From Forficula auricularia (lineage: Eukaryota > Arthropoda > Insecta > Dermaptera > Forficulidae), in NCBI GenBank assembly GCA_024734495.1, contig JALMQS010000883.1, forward strand, positions 124,001-188,000: a DNA stretch of 64,000 bases. Reading direction: 5' to 3'. This document shows, one piece after another, positions 11,486 to 22,693 of the stretch; position 1 is the first letter of the stretch, and the number at the start of each line of letters is the position of its first letter. The position numbers and the translations under genes are program-made. Below the pieces are notes generated by a model. That model had not been told where the DNA came from, ran no database searches, and saw only the letters and a program-made list of their open reading frames with translations.

Positions 11486-11955
11486 TTCCTTTGATCATAG
11501 ATATTACTGCCATGATCGAATAAAATTAGTAATCCTTCAAAAGCCTCAAATGAGTGAACTACAACTTCTACGACCACTAAAACTTCTTTCTGCTATGTCA
11601 AAAACTATCGTATATAAAGTATAATTTTTAACTTTGGGCATTCAAATAAAAAAGAAATCATTCAAAAACATTCGTGAATCGAATTTATGTCTAAGAGTTT
11701 CTAGAGTTGTGAAACACCTTGCTCTTTTCATTATGAGTCTACAACATACAAATTATACATTTTATAAACTGAAAGATTCTTTCAATCAAACAATCTGACC
11801 ACCAAAGCCTCAACGGAAAATACACGTTACATGGGTTAATAGATTTATTAATGAGGAATTCTCGATAGGATTACTGAATAAAAAGAACTTTGGTAGAGAT
11901 TAGAGTATATCATCAGAAACTTAGGATTGTTGTGGGATATTTTCAAGAGTGAGAT
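11486..11955. other. AT-rich non-coding stretch
   Basis: No supported feature. Confidence 0.5.
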
Positions 11956-11959
11956 AAGA

Positions 11960-12700
11960 AAGGTAAATAGACGAGATCTATTTTAGAATATTTTCCCTTT
12001 TAAGGGAGAATTTAGAGGGATAAATGAATTTGGAATTTGGATGAGATATAAAATAGAGTCTAGACCAGTGATGGCGAACCTTATGAGTTAGGTGTGTCAA
12101 AATTCGGTAAAAACCTGACTTAACTCGAGTGTCGTGTCACATCTAGAACTATTCATAATTTGTTGATAGTAGGAGCCCTAGTAAAAAAACAAACATATTT
12201 TTGATATATTTATTTATTCAAAAACAAAACCTAATTACTATTGTTTACATTGGGGACTTGAGCGCAACTTCTGTTGACTCTTCTTGAGCGAAGACCGTCC
12301 GTAAAACGATGCGTGTCACCCAAAATGTCTTAACGTGTCACTTTTGACACGCGTGTCATAGGTTCGCCATCACTGGTCTAGACCTAAATAGGAGACCAAG
12401 CTTGCACTCAGCAGCTTTAGCAGCGGTTGAGATATGGTCATTCCAAGAAAGGTCAGACCCCAGAGTGACGCCCAACATTGAAATCTTATCACTGAATTCC
12501 AGTGAGTTAGAATCGAATGATATGTCTGGGAGGTTTCTATCAAAACCCCTAGAGATTAGGCAACACGTTTTCACCGCAGTCATTCTACAGTGAAATCTTA
12601 CAATGATAATGTATGATATTTGAGAGGAATTTAGTAGCTGGTTAAATATTTCAAAAGTAATTCGTCCTAAAATTATGACAATGACTCGAATAGAATTATT
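11960..12700 (-). pseudogene. Non-LTR retrotransposon RT fragment (Jockey/CR1-type), interrupted
   Basis: The minus-strand frame ending in the 12.4 kb region encodes TAVKTCCLISRG, then SFDSNSLEFSDKISMLGV, then SDLSWNDHISTAAKAAECKL and GLLFRSR. This is the conserved block after the catalytic region of Jockey/CR1-like reverse transcriptases (pattern: NxxKTxxxxxSR, LGVxxDxxLSWxxHI, KLGxLFRxR). In LINE proteins it is followed by a tyrosine-phenylalanine segment; here the continuation LYFIS is found on the far side of a 310-bp hAT insertion. Upstream sequence towards 12760 is too decayed to place. No catalytic YxDD box is seen, so this is a short, dead 3' fragment. Confidence 0.75.
12066..12375. 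mobile_element. hAT MITE (310 bp) inserted in the LINE fragment
   Basis: Terminal inverted repeats are cagtgatggcgaacct and its complement. An exact 8-bp direct repeat, gtctagac, flanks both sides (12058-12065 and 12376-12383), which is the hAT target-duplication length. The right subterminal part carries tgacacgcgtgtcata and acgtgtcacttttgac, typical of the 'gatggcgaacc' hAT group found in many animals. No transposase is encoded. Confidence 0.92.
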
Positions 12701-13337
12701 GGACTTGGCTCCGTTTTCCGAAGGGGCAGCAGCAAAAGCACATAAACAAATTAATTTCACAACAGCTTAGATAACCTTTAGCAGAGAACCCCCTTTTTGA
12801 TTTTGTCTTAAAAAATGAAAAACGGTTCGACTTTCGGCAATAAGAGCTTTTAAATACAAAGTGTTTTTAATAACACTTATCTAGTTTTACGTGTATATAA
12901 AATAATGAAAAAAATGTTTTCGATTTTTCTCTATGTTAAAATCTCTTTTTATTCCAGTTCACCTTAACAAATTTATTTATTCAAGAGGAAAAATAATAAT
13001 TGGACTTTAATCATTTGTATTTGACAAAGTATTTGTTTCAACAGCAGGGTTATAAAACGGACCGTAAAATATATAATGACTAGGCTAGTAAACGTGTTCC
13101 ACCCCTTGTGAGTGGCCCTAAAAGAACCTAATAGGTTTAAATGCATCATTGCAAGATGCATTAGCATTTTTGTTAACATGAAGAGAGGAATGTTTAAAAC
13201 ACAAAGTCTTTTTAGCCTAAAGGGACATTGTTTTAGACAAAAGAGACGGACCCTTTCTCATCCCCAACTGTCTGTCTGTCTGCCTCTTTCACCCTACATA
13301 TGCTACCACGCACCCCCCTTTGCATAGCACTTGTTTT
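12701..13337. other. Non-coding stretch, pyrimidine-rich near its end
   Basis: No gene recognised. At 13250-13320 there is a mixed-composition, CT-rich part with tgtctgtctgtctgcc. The overlapping small frames have no recognisable domain. Confidence 0.45.
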
Positions 13338-13429
13338 AATTTAACATCTCTCCCTTAAAAGACAGAGAGAGAGATGCGGATTTTTCTCTCTCTCTTGTCG
13401 TTGAATTGAGGTTCTTTTGATGTTAAATT
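13338..13429. repeat. 92-nt nested hairpin with GA/CT stem
   Basis: Outer arms aatttaacatc (13338-13348) and gatgttaaatt (13419-13429) pair, and inner arms gacagagagagaga (13361-13374) and tctctctctcttgtc (13385-13399) pair around a short loop. It could be a tiny foldback element or a hairpin RNA source. The GA repeats alone could produce the inner stem by chance, but the outer arms are independent. Confidence 0.55.
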
Positions 13430-14217
13430 GCTACCGTTTTGCTATCCTTGATGATTTTTTATTTATTTTTTTAAACCACTCTTCAAGCACAGCAAAATGT
13501 GATTAGGTAATAAATTAGTTTCTACACAACCACTATTATTTTAAACTACAGAGTTTCAAGAGTTTTTTTTTAAGAGTGAATGAAGCAATTAGCATGGGGA
13601 AAAAACAACTAATTAAATAGAAAGCATTTTTCTTAAATCATGATTTTTGAAGAGTAAAAAAAATTCAATTTATTTGCATAGACGATATTTTTATTGTAAA
13701 GAGATGAGTTGTTAGTTTAATAAATTATGTTATTCTATGGAAGAGAGGCAATATCCACTTAATAATAGAGTGGTGAAATAGGGATACTTAATTTTTGCAT
13801 TTAAAAAAATAAAAAGTCAAAATGAAAATATCACATTTATTCGAACAAAATGAATAAGTTTTCCAAATCCCTGTTTTTCATACCAACTGTACCTAATCAA
13901 ATAGAATACACTAATAATTTCAATCAAACAAATAATTGAAGTATCGCTGTAGTCTTAATATTCTCTACTTTGACCCTTTGACTTCTCTATGTTATATTTT
14001 ATAATAAGTTTTTGTTTGTTTTATTGTACATTCATATAAAATCCCAATTATAGTGGGAAAGAGAGGGCGATATAATGCTTTCCCTGTCTCTTCTAACTTT
14101 ATTAGCAAATGAACTGTAAACACGCGTAATAATTAAAAGAAGCCATTAAAGTATATTTTTGTTTTTTAATAATATAAATATATCGTAAATTTATGGCTAG
14201 AAAGGCCGAAAAGCAAC
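13430..14217. other. AT-rich non-coding stretch
   Basis: No supported feature. Confidence 0.5.
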
Positions 14218-14247
14218 AAAAATAATAATAATAATAATAATAATAAA
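14218..14247. repeat. (AAT)n microsatellite
   Basis: About nine aat units in a row. Confidence 0.9.
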
Positions 14248-14559
14248 AATAAAGTCAATTTGTGGTCAAGAAGTCAACCATTAGATAATATCAGTATACT
14301 CAATTGCTCTAGAATTGCCCGTTTTGCTTATTTCCAATTACAAATATTTAATAGATTTTTTAATGATGAAAACTCAACTCTATTTCAAACGAGTCCTGTG
14401 TCAGACACGCATAGACAAGTTGAGACGTGTTGGCGGATTAGTTTGCAAAAAATGTTTTCTCAAATATTTTGAATTTATTCATTTTCTATGATGAAAAATA
14501 TCAATTAAGTAAAAAAAATTATTGATACCTATATAAGATACAAATTATTTTCATTTGGT

Positions 14560-15055
14560 ATAAATGGTTTTATAATAGTTATACCTAATGAGATAAAAAT
14601 AGGGTACGCAAATATGTATTTTCACATTATAATGCACCAAATTATAAAAATTTATACCTGAGAACGTTTTCTGAAAATTCAAAATGCCAATCTTGAATGG
14701 TTTTAGTTAATGAGCTGAAAATTGGTACACAACTATGTTGCACGCATTAAATTTTAGCTTTTTTTACATGAAAACGTTTCCTGAAAGTACAAAATGCCAA
14801 TCTTGAATGATTTTAGCTAATGAGCTGAAAATTGGTACGCAACTATGTCACAATGCACCAAATTTTAGCTATATATCTGAAAATCTTTCCCGAAAATATG
14901 AATTGTCAATATAGAATGGTTTTATTTAATAAGCTGAAACTTGGTATGCAACTATGTATTTTTGCATTTTAATGCGCCAAATTTTCTAATCAAAACGTTT
15001 CCTGTGAGTATAAATTGCTAATCAAAAATAATTTTATCTAATGATCAAGCAGAGG
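14560..15055. repeat. 110-bp tandem repeat, about 4.5 divergent units
   Basis: The block ctgaaaattcaaaatgcca starts at 14671 and recurs in diverged form at 14781, 14891 and 15002, giving a period of 110-111 bp. Each unit also has aatgagctgaaaattggta and caactatgt followed by aatgcaccaaatttta. The first partial unit begins near 14560. Divergence of 15-30 percent suggests an old minisatellite or satellite fragment. Confidence 0.85.
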
Positions 15056-15335
15056 ACAAGCTCTTTGTTTCTCTTTATGAAAAATTATTCATTTATTATG
15101 TTTAGAAAAAGAATGTTATTTCAAAAAGTTCTAAATTGGATGAATTTATTAAGAAACCAATAAATCTCCATTGACTATCTATTAATTATTATTGGAGAAA
15201 ATTAATAAAAGAGTAACTCTACCAGTTTATGAATTTGTGCAACGGCTGCAAATCGAACAGGATTCTAATGGTATCATCATTCGGTAAAAATGTAATCAAA
15301 ATCGGTGTTTTTTAATTGGGTAATTTTCGTAGACC

Positions 15336-15402
15336 ACGGGGCCTCTCAAAACGCGGGGCCGGGTTCTGGCGAACGCGCTAAACCCGCCTTACGCCGGCCC
15401 TG
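15336..15402 (-). mobile_element. GC-rich DNA-transposon terminus relic
   Basis: On the minus strand it reads cagggccggcgtaaggcggg and continues GC-rich through ccggccccgcg. The base composition is sharply unlike the surroundings. Such 'agggccggc' ends are typical of a widespread hAT-type group in animals. The opposite end was not found. Confidence 0.45.
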
Positions 15403-15661
15403 ATTGTACCCACTAGCTATTATAAATGAAACAATTCTTGAAATTTAACCAGATCAAACGTTTCGAGAGAAACTCTTTCTTTATAAATGAAAAAATTATA
15501 AAAGTAGTTGTTATATTATTATTTTTTTCTAGATTTCCAATTGTAAAAGGGAGAATTTCACCCGAAACTTGGAGTTTCGAATTTGATAGGAAAATAAAAT
15601 TTCATTTTTACGTAAATTATACCTGATTTTATTTAAGTGAATATCTTACAAAATATGAATT

Positions 15662-16276
15662 TACAGGGTCGGGAAGAAAGGACCAAATTTCAGCAGTATT
15701 ATACATATGAAAATAAAGTAAAAAAAAACTCAAATGTTGTTATCCGATTTTTATTTGCTTTTATGTTATAGCGTAATTTAAAATAAAGAAAATTTCATAC
15801 ATTGAGTTTTGGCAATCAGCATTTTTATAAAAAATAATGTTCAAAAATACCATTCACCTTTAAACCAGGAGTGAGTGATTTGACGTTCATTTTAAAGTTT
15901 GTACCATTAAAGACATTTCGCCAAGTTCGATTCAAGGGGGGGGGGGCGTGCACTGTCAGACTACCTTTTACAGAAAGCAACTAGAGCCATTTTGAAGCCC
16001 CTGTAACTTCACAAGGGAAACCTCTACAAGGCTGAATTTTTTTTCCACAATACTGGTCCAGGAGCTTAACTAAATTACCAAATTTCAAATTTCTTTTCTT
16101 TATACCTTCCAAGTTACAAAAGAAGCCAAAAATAGTGAAAATCCATTTACTTATTCATTTTAAATTACGATATAACTTGAAAGCAAATAAAAATCGGATA
16201 ACAACATTTGAATTTTTTACTTTATTTTTTACGTGTACAATACACTCCTGGAGTTTGGTCCTTTCCCCCCACTGTA
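15662..16276. mobile_element. TA-flanked TIR element, 615 bp
   Basis: The left end tacagggtcgggaagaaagg and right end (complement tacagtggggggaaaggacc) lead into about 110 bp of matching arms with aaatgttgttatccgatttt in both. Ends are TA. The interior contains a 10-base G run (15940s) and no coding frame. It is likely a Tc1/mariner-type non-autonomous element. The start tacaggg resembles the 24.5 kb element. Confidence 0.85.
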
Positions 16277-16546
16277 TATTTTGAAAATCTTTATCAAGGA
16301 GGAAAACTATACGAACTTCCTCCCTTCCGAGTAATTTTTCTTTTGATAAAAAAATAAAATTCTATTTCTATAAAAATTAAATTAATATTTTAAAAAGAGA
16401 TGAAAATATATAATTTTGTATATTGAAACAAATATTTTTACAATCTTATTTACCAGAGAAAATTTTACAAAGAGTAGTCCGCTATGAGAAATTATTCGAT
16501 TTCGATAAGAAACTAAAATGTCATTTCTAAGGAAAATTTACTTTTT

Positions 16547-16635
16547 TTTATTATAGTGAGGTTGAAGTTGGTGGTATTTCATAGTGTGTAGTAACACTTC
16601 TGTTAGCACCACCAATTTCAAACTTACTATAATTT
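16547..16635. repeat. Small foldback, 89 bp
   Basis: ttattatagtgaggttgaag and gttggtggt pair with accaccaatttcaaacttac and tataattta after a loop of about 25 bases. Confidence 0.65.
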
Positions 16636-16781
16636 AACGAAATGTTTCACTATCAACCAACATCGCGTTCATTATAAATTTTTTGAGAAATTTATTTTGG
16701 TAACCTTTGCAATAACCAAGGGTACCAGTGCCGCACTGCTTCCTTCCGTCGTACTGCAGAACCTGTTGGAACGTTATTTAA

Positions 16782-16914
16782 GGGCCGGTTGTATGTCGCA
16801 AAGTAAATGATTTTTAAAAGTAACAAAGGGTAGATGGTAAATGGAGGGACTGGCATAGCCAATCAGATGAAAGTGCCTGTAAAAAGAGTTTACTAACCGA
16901 CATACAATTGGCCC
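16782..16914. mobile_element. PIF/Harbinger-type MITE (133 bp)
   Basis: Terminal repeats gggccggttgtatgtcg and cgacatacaattggccc differ at two positions. TAA flanks both sides (16779-16781 and 16915-16917), which fits the TWA target site of PIF/Harbinger. Subterminal agtaaa/tttact also pair. No coding capacity. Confidence 0.8.
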
Positions 16915-16917
16915 TAA

Positions 16918-18278
16918 GTATTACAGTTGATGCTTACTCTGATCGTAGGCATCACCTGTGAAAGGGGCGAGGAGATATATTTTCGACCTTTTCTAATTTT
17001 TTAGAGTATTGTATAAATTAATTTAATAGAATATGCCATAAATTATAAAATGACCTAATTAGATACGTACCTTGCTTTTCAAAGTAATTATTGTTCAGTA
17101 TTAAAAACAATTTTTAAGAGTGAGTTGGCAGTTTTGTTCCTCTCAATTTCTAAATAACTACTTTAGAGTTAAAGGGTCGAGAGAGAATATAGGGGTGGAG
17201 TGATGACAGCTGAGGGGTTTCATGTTTGAGACCTCAAAGGGGAGAATAAATGCCTCTAGCCCAATCAGTTGGAAATTTATTGTAGAAAATTAAATCAATG
17301 TAAAATATTCAATAGAATCAAATGAAAAGTCCAAAGCTCTCTCATGTATATTATTTCAATAAATAAATCAATAAATACAATTTTGTATAATTTATCTTCT
17401 ATATAATAGGACTATATTTGAATATTCTATTTAAGTTTTAATTGTTATAATATGAATATGGATTTTTCTAATTCTATCTAATAATAATAAAAAAAGTAGA
17501 GGGTCCAGTTTAGATGGAATAGAAATAATATGAAATAAAAATGATATGGAAATTTACATTTACAAACATACAACATAATCCCCTCCCCTCCTGAACCAAT
17601 TTTAAAATTTTGAAGTTTTGTTATTTTATATCTCCCATGTTGGCCGTTGCCAAAGTAAATAACAAAAATTAAATTAAAGCCTATTAAAGAGAGGTAAATT
17701 TGGAAAAAATGTCAACAAGCATGTATCTTTGGATTTTCCAAGCCCACATTTAATCGCAACAAAAAAAAATCACAGATTTAAGCTATATATTTTATAAAAA
17801 AAAATCACAAGATATCATCAACTACCGAGGTCTTAGGATTATTTTTATTATAAGCCAGAAGAATTGTATTGAGTTGCTCAGGAATTGGATCCGAGTGTCA
17901 CTGGTTTGTCCTCCTATAAAATCACACCTAACATATCTAGTTGAATTAAAGTATTCCCAAAGGGGTGAATACTAGCCTTCTTCCATACAAATTAAATCAT
18001 CCTTCACTTAAAAATCTCTTGATTTTCTTAAAGAAATCTTAACTCTGCTAATATCGGCAATTTGAACTTTTATATTATTTTTATAGATAAATGCGAGATA
18101 AATATAAAGCAATCAATTATTAAATTCATTTATAAGATAAATTATTTATATTAAATCGATTATCAAAAACAGATATCTAAAGTCAGTTGTTTTTTTTCAC
18201 CTCAACAGACTTATCATTTTGATATAAAACCCAGGGGTGAAAAATATATGTATATATATATTTTTTTTTAATGAAATC
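16918..18278. other. AT-rich non-coding stretch
   Basis: No supported gene or repeat in about 1.36 kb. A mixed-composition segment at 17160-17280 is unassigned. Confidence 0.5.
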
Positions 18279-18450
18279 GTAGTGAGTTGAATAAAATATC
18301 AAATTAAAAACAGAGTTTTATCATTTAATGTGCCGAACGTTTCGTTAATTTATTTCAGGCACTGAAGAAGTTACAAATAATTTGACGAAACGTTCTGCAC
18401 ATTAAATGATAAAACTCTGTTTTTAATTTGATTTTTTTCCAACTCCCTAC
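18279..18450. repeat. Foldback element F3 (172 bp)
   Basis: Arms contain aaattaaaaacagagtttta and tcatttaatgtgc with their complements. The end gagttg / caactc corresponds to the ggaattgg / ccaattcc end of the 49.7 kb element. Downstream, ttatggattcgattag at 18475 matches the outside tail seen in the 49.7 and 51.4 kb copies. Confidence 0.85.
18358..18400 (+). ncRNA. Hammerhead-like motif in F3
   Basis: GCA, CTGAAGA (18362-18368), one A, a GTTA...TGAC hairpin, GAAACGTTC (from 18387), then TGC. Stem I is only three clear pairs. An additional T is present before the expected cleavage-position base. Confidence 0.35.
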
Positions 18451-18734
18451 AATTTAATTTCAAAAAAATTTAATTATGGATTCGATTAGTGAAACAATCT
18501 ATTATAATTTTAACATTTTTATTTTCTTATTCATTCAGTAAAATATAATAATTATTGAAACATTTTTCTCTAGATGATTTCTCAAGCGTAATTAGATCTC
18601 ATTTGAGGGATGTATTCTGTTTGTGTCATGTTTTCTATTAATATTTTAATATAATTAGAAATTCATTACCACTTCATATATGTATTATATTATAATTTAA
18701 ATTCTCTCGTCTAATGATATATTCTCAAGCCCTG

Positions 18735-18975
18735 GCAGCAAGTGATAAGCCATAGCCCCTTCAACCGCCAACCTGTTCCTTCTCTATGGAACACACGTCT
18801 TGATGTCAGCCTCTATTTAGTCTAATCCGCCTCCCCGGGTCTCCCCGAATAAGCACCTCGTCGGGGGATGATGCCATCCTTGAAAGACACCACGTATAAA
18901 CAAACAATAATATCTCTAAACAAGGAAAGACACCACCAAGTGTGGATCTTCAATCAGAATAGGGTGATAATTAAA
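18735..18975 (+). repeat. Dispersed repeat V, copy 1
   Basis: GC-richer sequence with agtctaatcc, tctccccgaataagcacc, aaacaaacaataatatctc, ggaaagacaccacc and cttcaatcagaata. The same order occurs at 20480-20655 (aaacaaataatactatctg, gggaaagacaccac, gttcaatcagaata). It is unrecognised; perhaps a retrotransposon 3' end. Confidence 0.6.
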
Positions 18976-19667
18976 TTAAAAGCAATCCGAATTAAAAATA
19001 AAAAGTATAAAATATTAATTATCAAATTGAAGGAAAAAGCAAAAACTTGTTCAAGATTAGGTAGGCTTTCCTAAAATTTTAGTTATTTACCAATTTTTAT
19101 CAGAGAATGGTTAAGACAAGAAAGTTGCAACTTGGCAGAGAGGTTTAAGATATTCACAAGACAGATAATGTTATAGAAAGTTAGTTATGTTGTGAAACTG
19201 TATTTCAAAATCCGAGAACAGATTACATATAAATTTGGATTTCTAGATTGAGAATTTCTGGTTCAGAAAATTAGAAAAAATAAATAAAGTTATATATGGG
19301 AAGGTCTTCAACAGTTAACTATAGTAAATAATTAGGTGAATTTGGAAGGATTATATTAATAAACTACACCTCTAGGGCAAGTTTCAAGTTTCTTTTTATT
19401 TTTTTTTCATGAAAATTATGAGAGAAGGAGTTAGACCAAAAAGGTGCATCCCCTAAAGCCCTGGGTTGGACCCTCCATCGTGATAAGAGGAAAAAGAGAA
19501 AATTTTATGGGCAGGGCAGGGGTCGAAGATATCTAGATCAAATGAAATATATACAAAAAATCACCAAATCGCTATTATTTGCAGTTAGCATGCCTATATT
19601 GTAAAAGTTTTTACTTTTTCTTACAATTTCTACGTTTTAAACATTAACATTTGTGAAAGAATTTAAT
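18976..19667. other. AT-rich non-coding stretch
   Basis: No supported feature. Confidence 0.5.
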
Positions 19668-20156
19668 TTTTAGGACAGATTCTAAGATTTTAATAGAAAT
19701 ATTATTAAATTACGATATCAGAGGGGATTCATCCCCCAGGAGTCAAACCTGAGAACTAACATGCTTTCCGGGCAGTCAGCTCACACCCTCGAGACAAAAA
19801 ACCTCTCTCTGAATCGCAATATTTGATATAAGCATAGAAATTCTTCACTCCATTAATATATAATGAAAATTAAAAAATTTAGCTTATAATGAAAAAAAGT
19901 TTTTCATACAAGTCCTCCTATTTAAATAGAAAAGTAAAGATTTGAGCATCTTTTTGAAAATAGTTGGAATGTTTTTCAAAAATCAGCTCATTCAGAGCAT
20001 TCTTGAGATTCAGAGAGAGGTTTTTTGTCTCGAGGGTGTGAGCCGACCGCCCGGAAAGCATGTTAGTTCTCAGGTTCGACTCCTGGGAGGATGAATCCCC
20101 TCTGATATCGCAATTTAATAATATTTCTATTAAAATCTTAGAATCTGTCCTAAATT
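19668..20156. repeat. Large inverted repeat with tRNA-like sequence in both arms
   Basis: Arms 19668-19815 and 20007-20156 (about 148 bp) are highly similar reverse complements. Both include the ggattcatccccc region, the ctttccgggc block and the ctcgagacaaaaaacctctc block. The right arm holds a plus-strand B-box-like caggttcgactcctg (20071-20085) and the left arm its mirror. The spacer is 191 bp. The 104-codon frame crossing the right arm is a by-product of the repeat. Confidence 0.88.
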
Positions 20157-20479
20157 TCTCAACCATATGCATAACTAAAAATCGGACATTCCTTTCAAGA
20201 GTTAAAAGGTAATTAACAAACGCATTCGCCAATTCGTTTATCTCTATGAACTCTTTTCTACTGTCAGTCTTCCCAGTTACATATAACCTTCAGTCTTTTA
20301 AGACTCGCATCAACAGATAGCGTCAACTCAAACCAAATCCGTGAAATGTCTTCTTATTTTAACGATACAATGATCCACCGTGGACTACAGAGGTTGTACT
20401 TTTTAGTGCAACTTCTTCTTGTATCAATATCATTATAAAAAAGTCACATACATATAAACAGACCTGCCAAATACAAAAC

Positions 20480-20655
20480 ATCCCAATTTCGGGAGCTGTG
20501 TTTAGTTTAATCCTTCTTCGACCTTCTCGTTAAGCACTTTCAACTGGAGATGTTGTCAATTTTGAAGGGCATCGCATAATAAACAAATAATACTATCTGC
20601 CAACTGGGAAAGACACCACGGTGCAGTTGTTCAATCAGAATAAGGAGATAAAAAT
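20480..20655 (+). repeat. Dispersed repeat V, copy 2
   Basis: Second copy of the segment at 18735-18975 in the same orientation; see that entry for shared blocks. The first half is more diverged. Confidence 0.55.
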
Positions 20656-20967
20656 AGATTCAATTTTCAAAAGGGATACACAAATTCAATTGCGAATTCA
20701 AACCTCAACGCAAACCAATTTATTCAGATATTTTTGACTTCTATGGGATTGTGTGATTTGGTTACTGAGAGAGATCAACTTTTCAACCGCATAGAGAATT
20801 TTTATGATGCCTGGGCTTAATGATGGGAAGTTTGCGTTCAGCTGATTCTCCTTTTTAAAGGGTAATTAGTTGAGGATATTAATCCAAATATATATTGTTT
20901 TTAAATATAAATATGAATTTGAGGTATTTGGACTTGAGATAAATCATAACAAAATTAATTTTTTTTT

Positions 20968-21183
20968 ATTGAAAAGAATAGAAGTCCATAATTTGTTGTT
21001 AGATATTTATATATGTTTTAATGTTAAAAAGTTTTCGGACCCCCCCCCAGGGGAGTCAGAGTCACTCTACCCGTAAAAGTTTGGCACTCAGGAAGCCTTC
21101 TAATGTAAAAAAAAAAAAACAAAGAAACAAATAAATATCTATAAACATCTAAAATAATATGGACTTCTATTCTTTCAATAGAT
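20968..21183. repeat. Foldback, 216 bp, with a 10-C run in the spacer
   Basis: attgaaaagaatagaagtcc and catattattttaga-like sequence at 20968-21020 pairs with 21128-21183 (ggacttctattctttcaata). The spacer has a run of C (21040-21049) and a run of 13 A. No coding frame. Confidence 0.75.
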
Positions 21184-22545
21184 ATAAGTTTAAAATATAA
21201 GATTTTAAAATCATTAAATGTGGGTACAAATGCCCATGAGTTTATCTAAAATTTAGAATAATTCCATCGATTTATACAAAATAAAATTGTTGAAACTAAA
21301 TAGGTTAAAATAATTTAATTGAGACGTCTTGTTTCTTTTTATTGAGACTCTCAAATTTTTAAATTGAATGTTTCACGTTAATTATTTAAATTACATAAAA
21401 TTAAATTTTCAAATACATGATAAATTTGTATCATTGGAAATTTGATACTTTGCTGGTTAGGTTATTTATCAAAAGAGAAGTTTCAGCTGAAGCCACCTTA
21501 ATTGCACATTTTAAATGTGAAAAATTCAGGTTAGAAAATCTAGTTCTGAAGTCGTTTTTAAGTGCTGGGGGAGGAGGGGGTAAGTCCTATTATAGGTATT
21601 ATATTTTGTTAAACATATGTGTTTCATAAAGAACTGTGCTTTATAACATAAATCTCGTGTTTTCTAGTAATTTTTCTGTTTCGTTATTTTCATTAGGAAA
21701 AAAACAAACAAAAACAATGCGATAGGTAAACCAAAGAGGATGGGTTCGCAAAACTTGTATATAAATATAAATAAGACTAAAAAAACATATTAAAAATCTT
21801 ATATTTTAATATAATAATAAACTCATTAGGAAAGCGGAATAAGGAATATATTTAAAAGATAATAATCTGGTCTAGAATTTATTATAAATACCTTCTTGTA
21901 CTTAAAGAACTAATAAGCCCAGTTATTCCTCTCTAAAGGAAAAAAATATCCTCCCTTCTGGTCCAGGTTCTAATCAGAGAATTTTAAATTGTAGGAAAAA
22001 TAAAACTTTTTAATTTCTTTAAACATTTTTAAAACATTATTTCTGTATAGATTAATATCATTCAAAAATATTAGAAAAAATTTTATTTTATTTATAAATA
22101 TTCTAACACAAAAATTATATTCGATTTTCTTTCCATAAAAATAAGACTTTCTCATTAATTTCCAGTTGTTAACAATAACAACATTCTTGGCCTTTAAAAT
22201 ATCTAAACAGGGATTTTATGCAAAACAGTAGAAACTCGAAGTTAAACGCCTCTTAAAGAAGAATGAAAATCGAGTGGAAAAAACTTTCTCCATTAATAAA
22301 GTCCTCCACTGCCAAGCCGGAACGGGGAACAAACGATTCATTCAAAAATCCCGGCTTAAATTGGTCTTCCGAATCCCAAAGGGACTTTTCACAATTGAAC
22401 TTCAGGAAGTGGGTCAAATAACCAAAAGGGGAAAAAACAAATCTTTTTCAAAAAAAATAGGGAAATTTTGAGTAAAATAGAGAAAATAGTTTCAGTATAA
22501 GGGATTAATATAGTCCACCCTTCCTCGCTACCCAAATATAGGATA
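21184..22545. other. AT-rich non-coding stretch
   Basis: No supported feature. Open frames here are short and low-complexity. Confidence 0.5.
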
Positions 22546-22693
22546 GCAATTGGAATTAGGTGTACACGTCTTTGGAATTATGTCGAAATATTTTGGAATT
22601 CATTAGATAATGCCCCTTCTTCTAATGTCTTCTACTTGGAAATGAAAGTGGAAGTAGGTTTACACGATATTAGGTCGCGGTTCACACCTCGTA
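22546..22693 (-). mobile_element. 150-bp MITE family M, copy 3
   Basis: gcaattggaattaggtgtac, gtctttggaattatgt, gaattcattagataatgcc, cttctacttggaaatgaaag and ggtcgcggttcacacctcg follow the same order as the 2.3 kb copy. The right end keeps the cgcggttcacacctcg terminus. Confidence 0.78.

Noticed and set aside
12402..12593. 63-codon plus-strand frame
   Set aside because: It lies on the opposite strand of the LINE reverse-transcriptase fragment and has no domain of its own.
14560..15055. CRISPR-like array
   Set aside because: The units are contiguous 110-bp repeats without unique spacers, and the genome is eukaryotic.
19918..20232. 104-codon minus-strand frame
   Set aside because: It runs through an arm of the 19668-20156 inverted repeat with tRNA-like sequence; the protein has no recognisable pattern.
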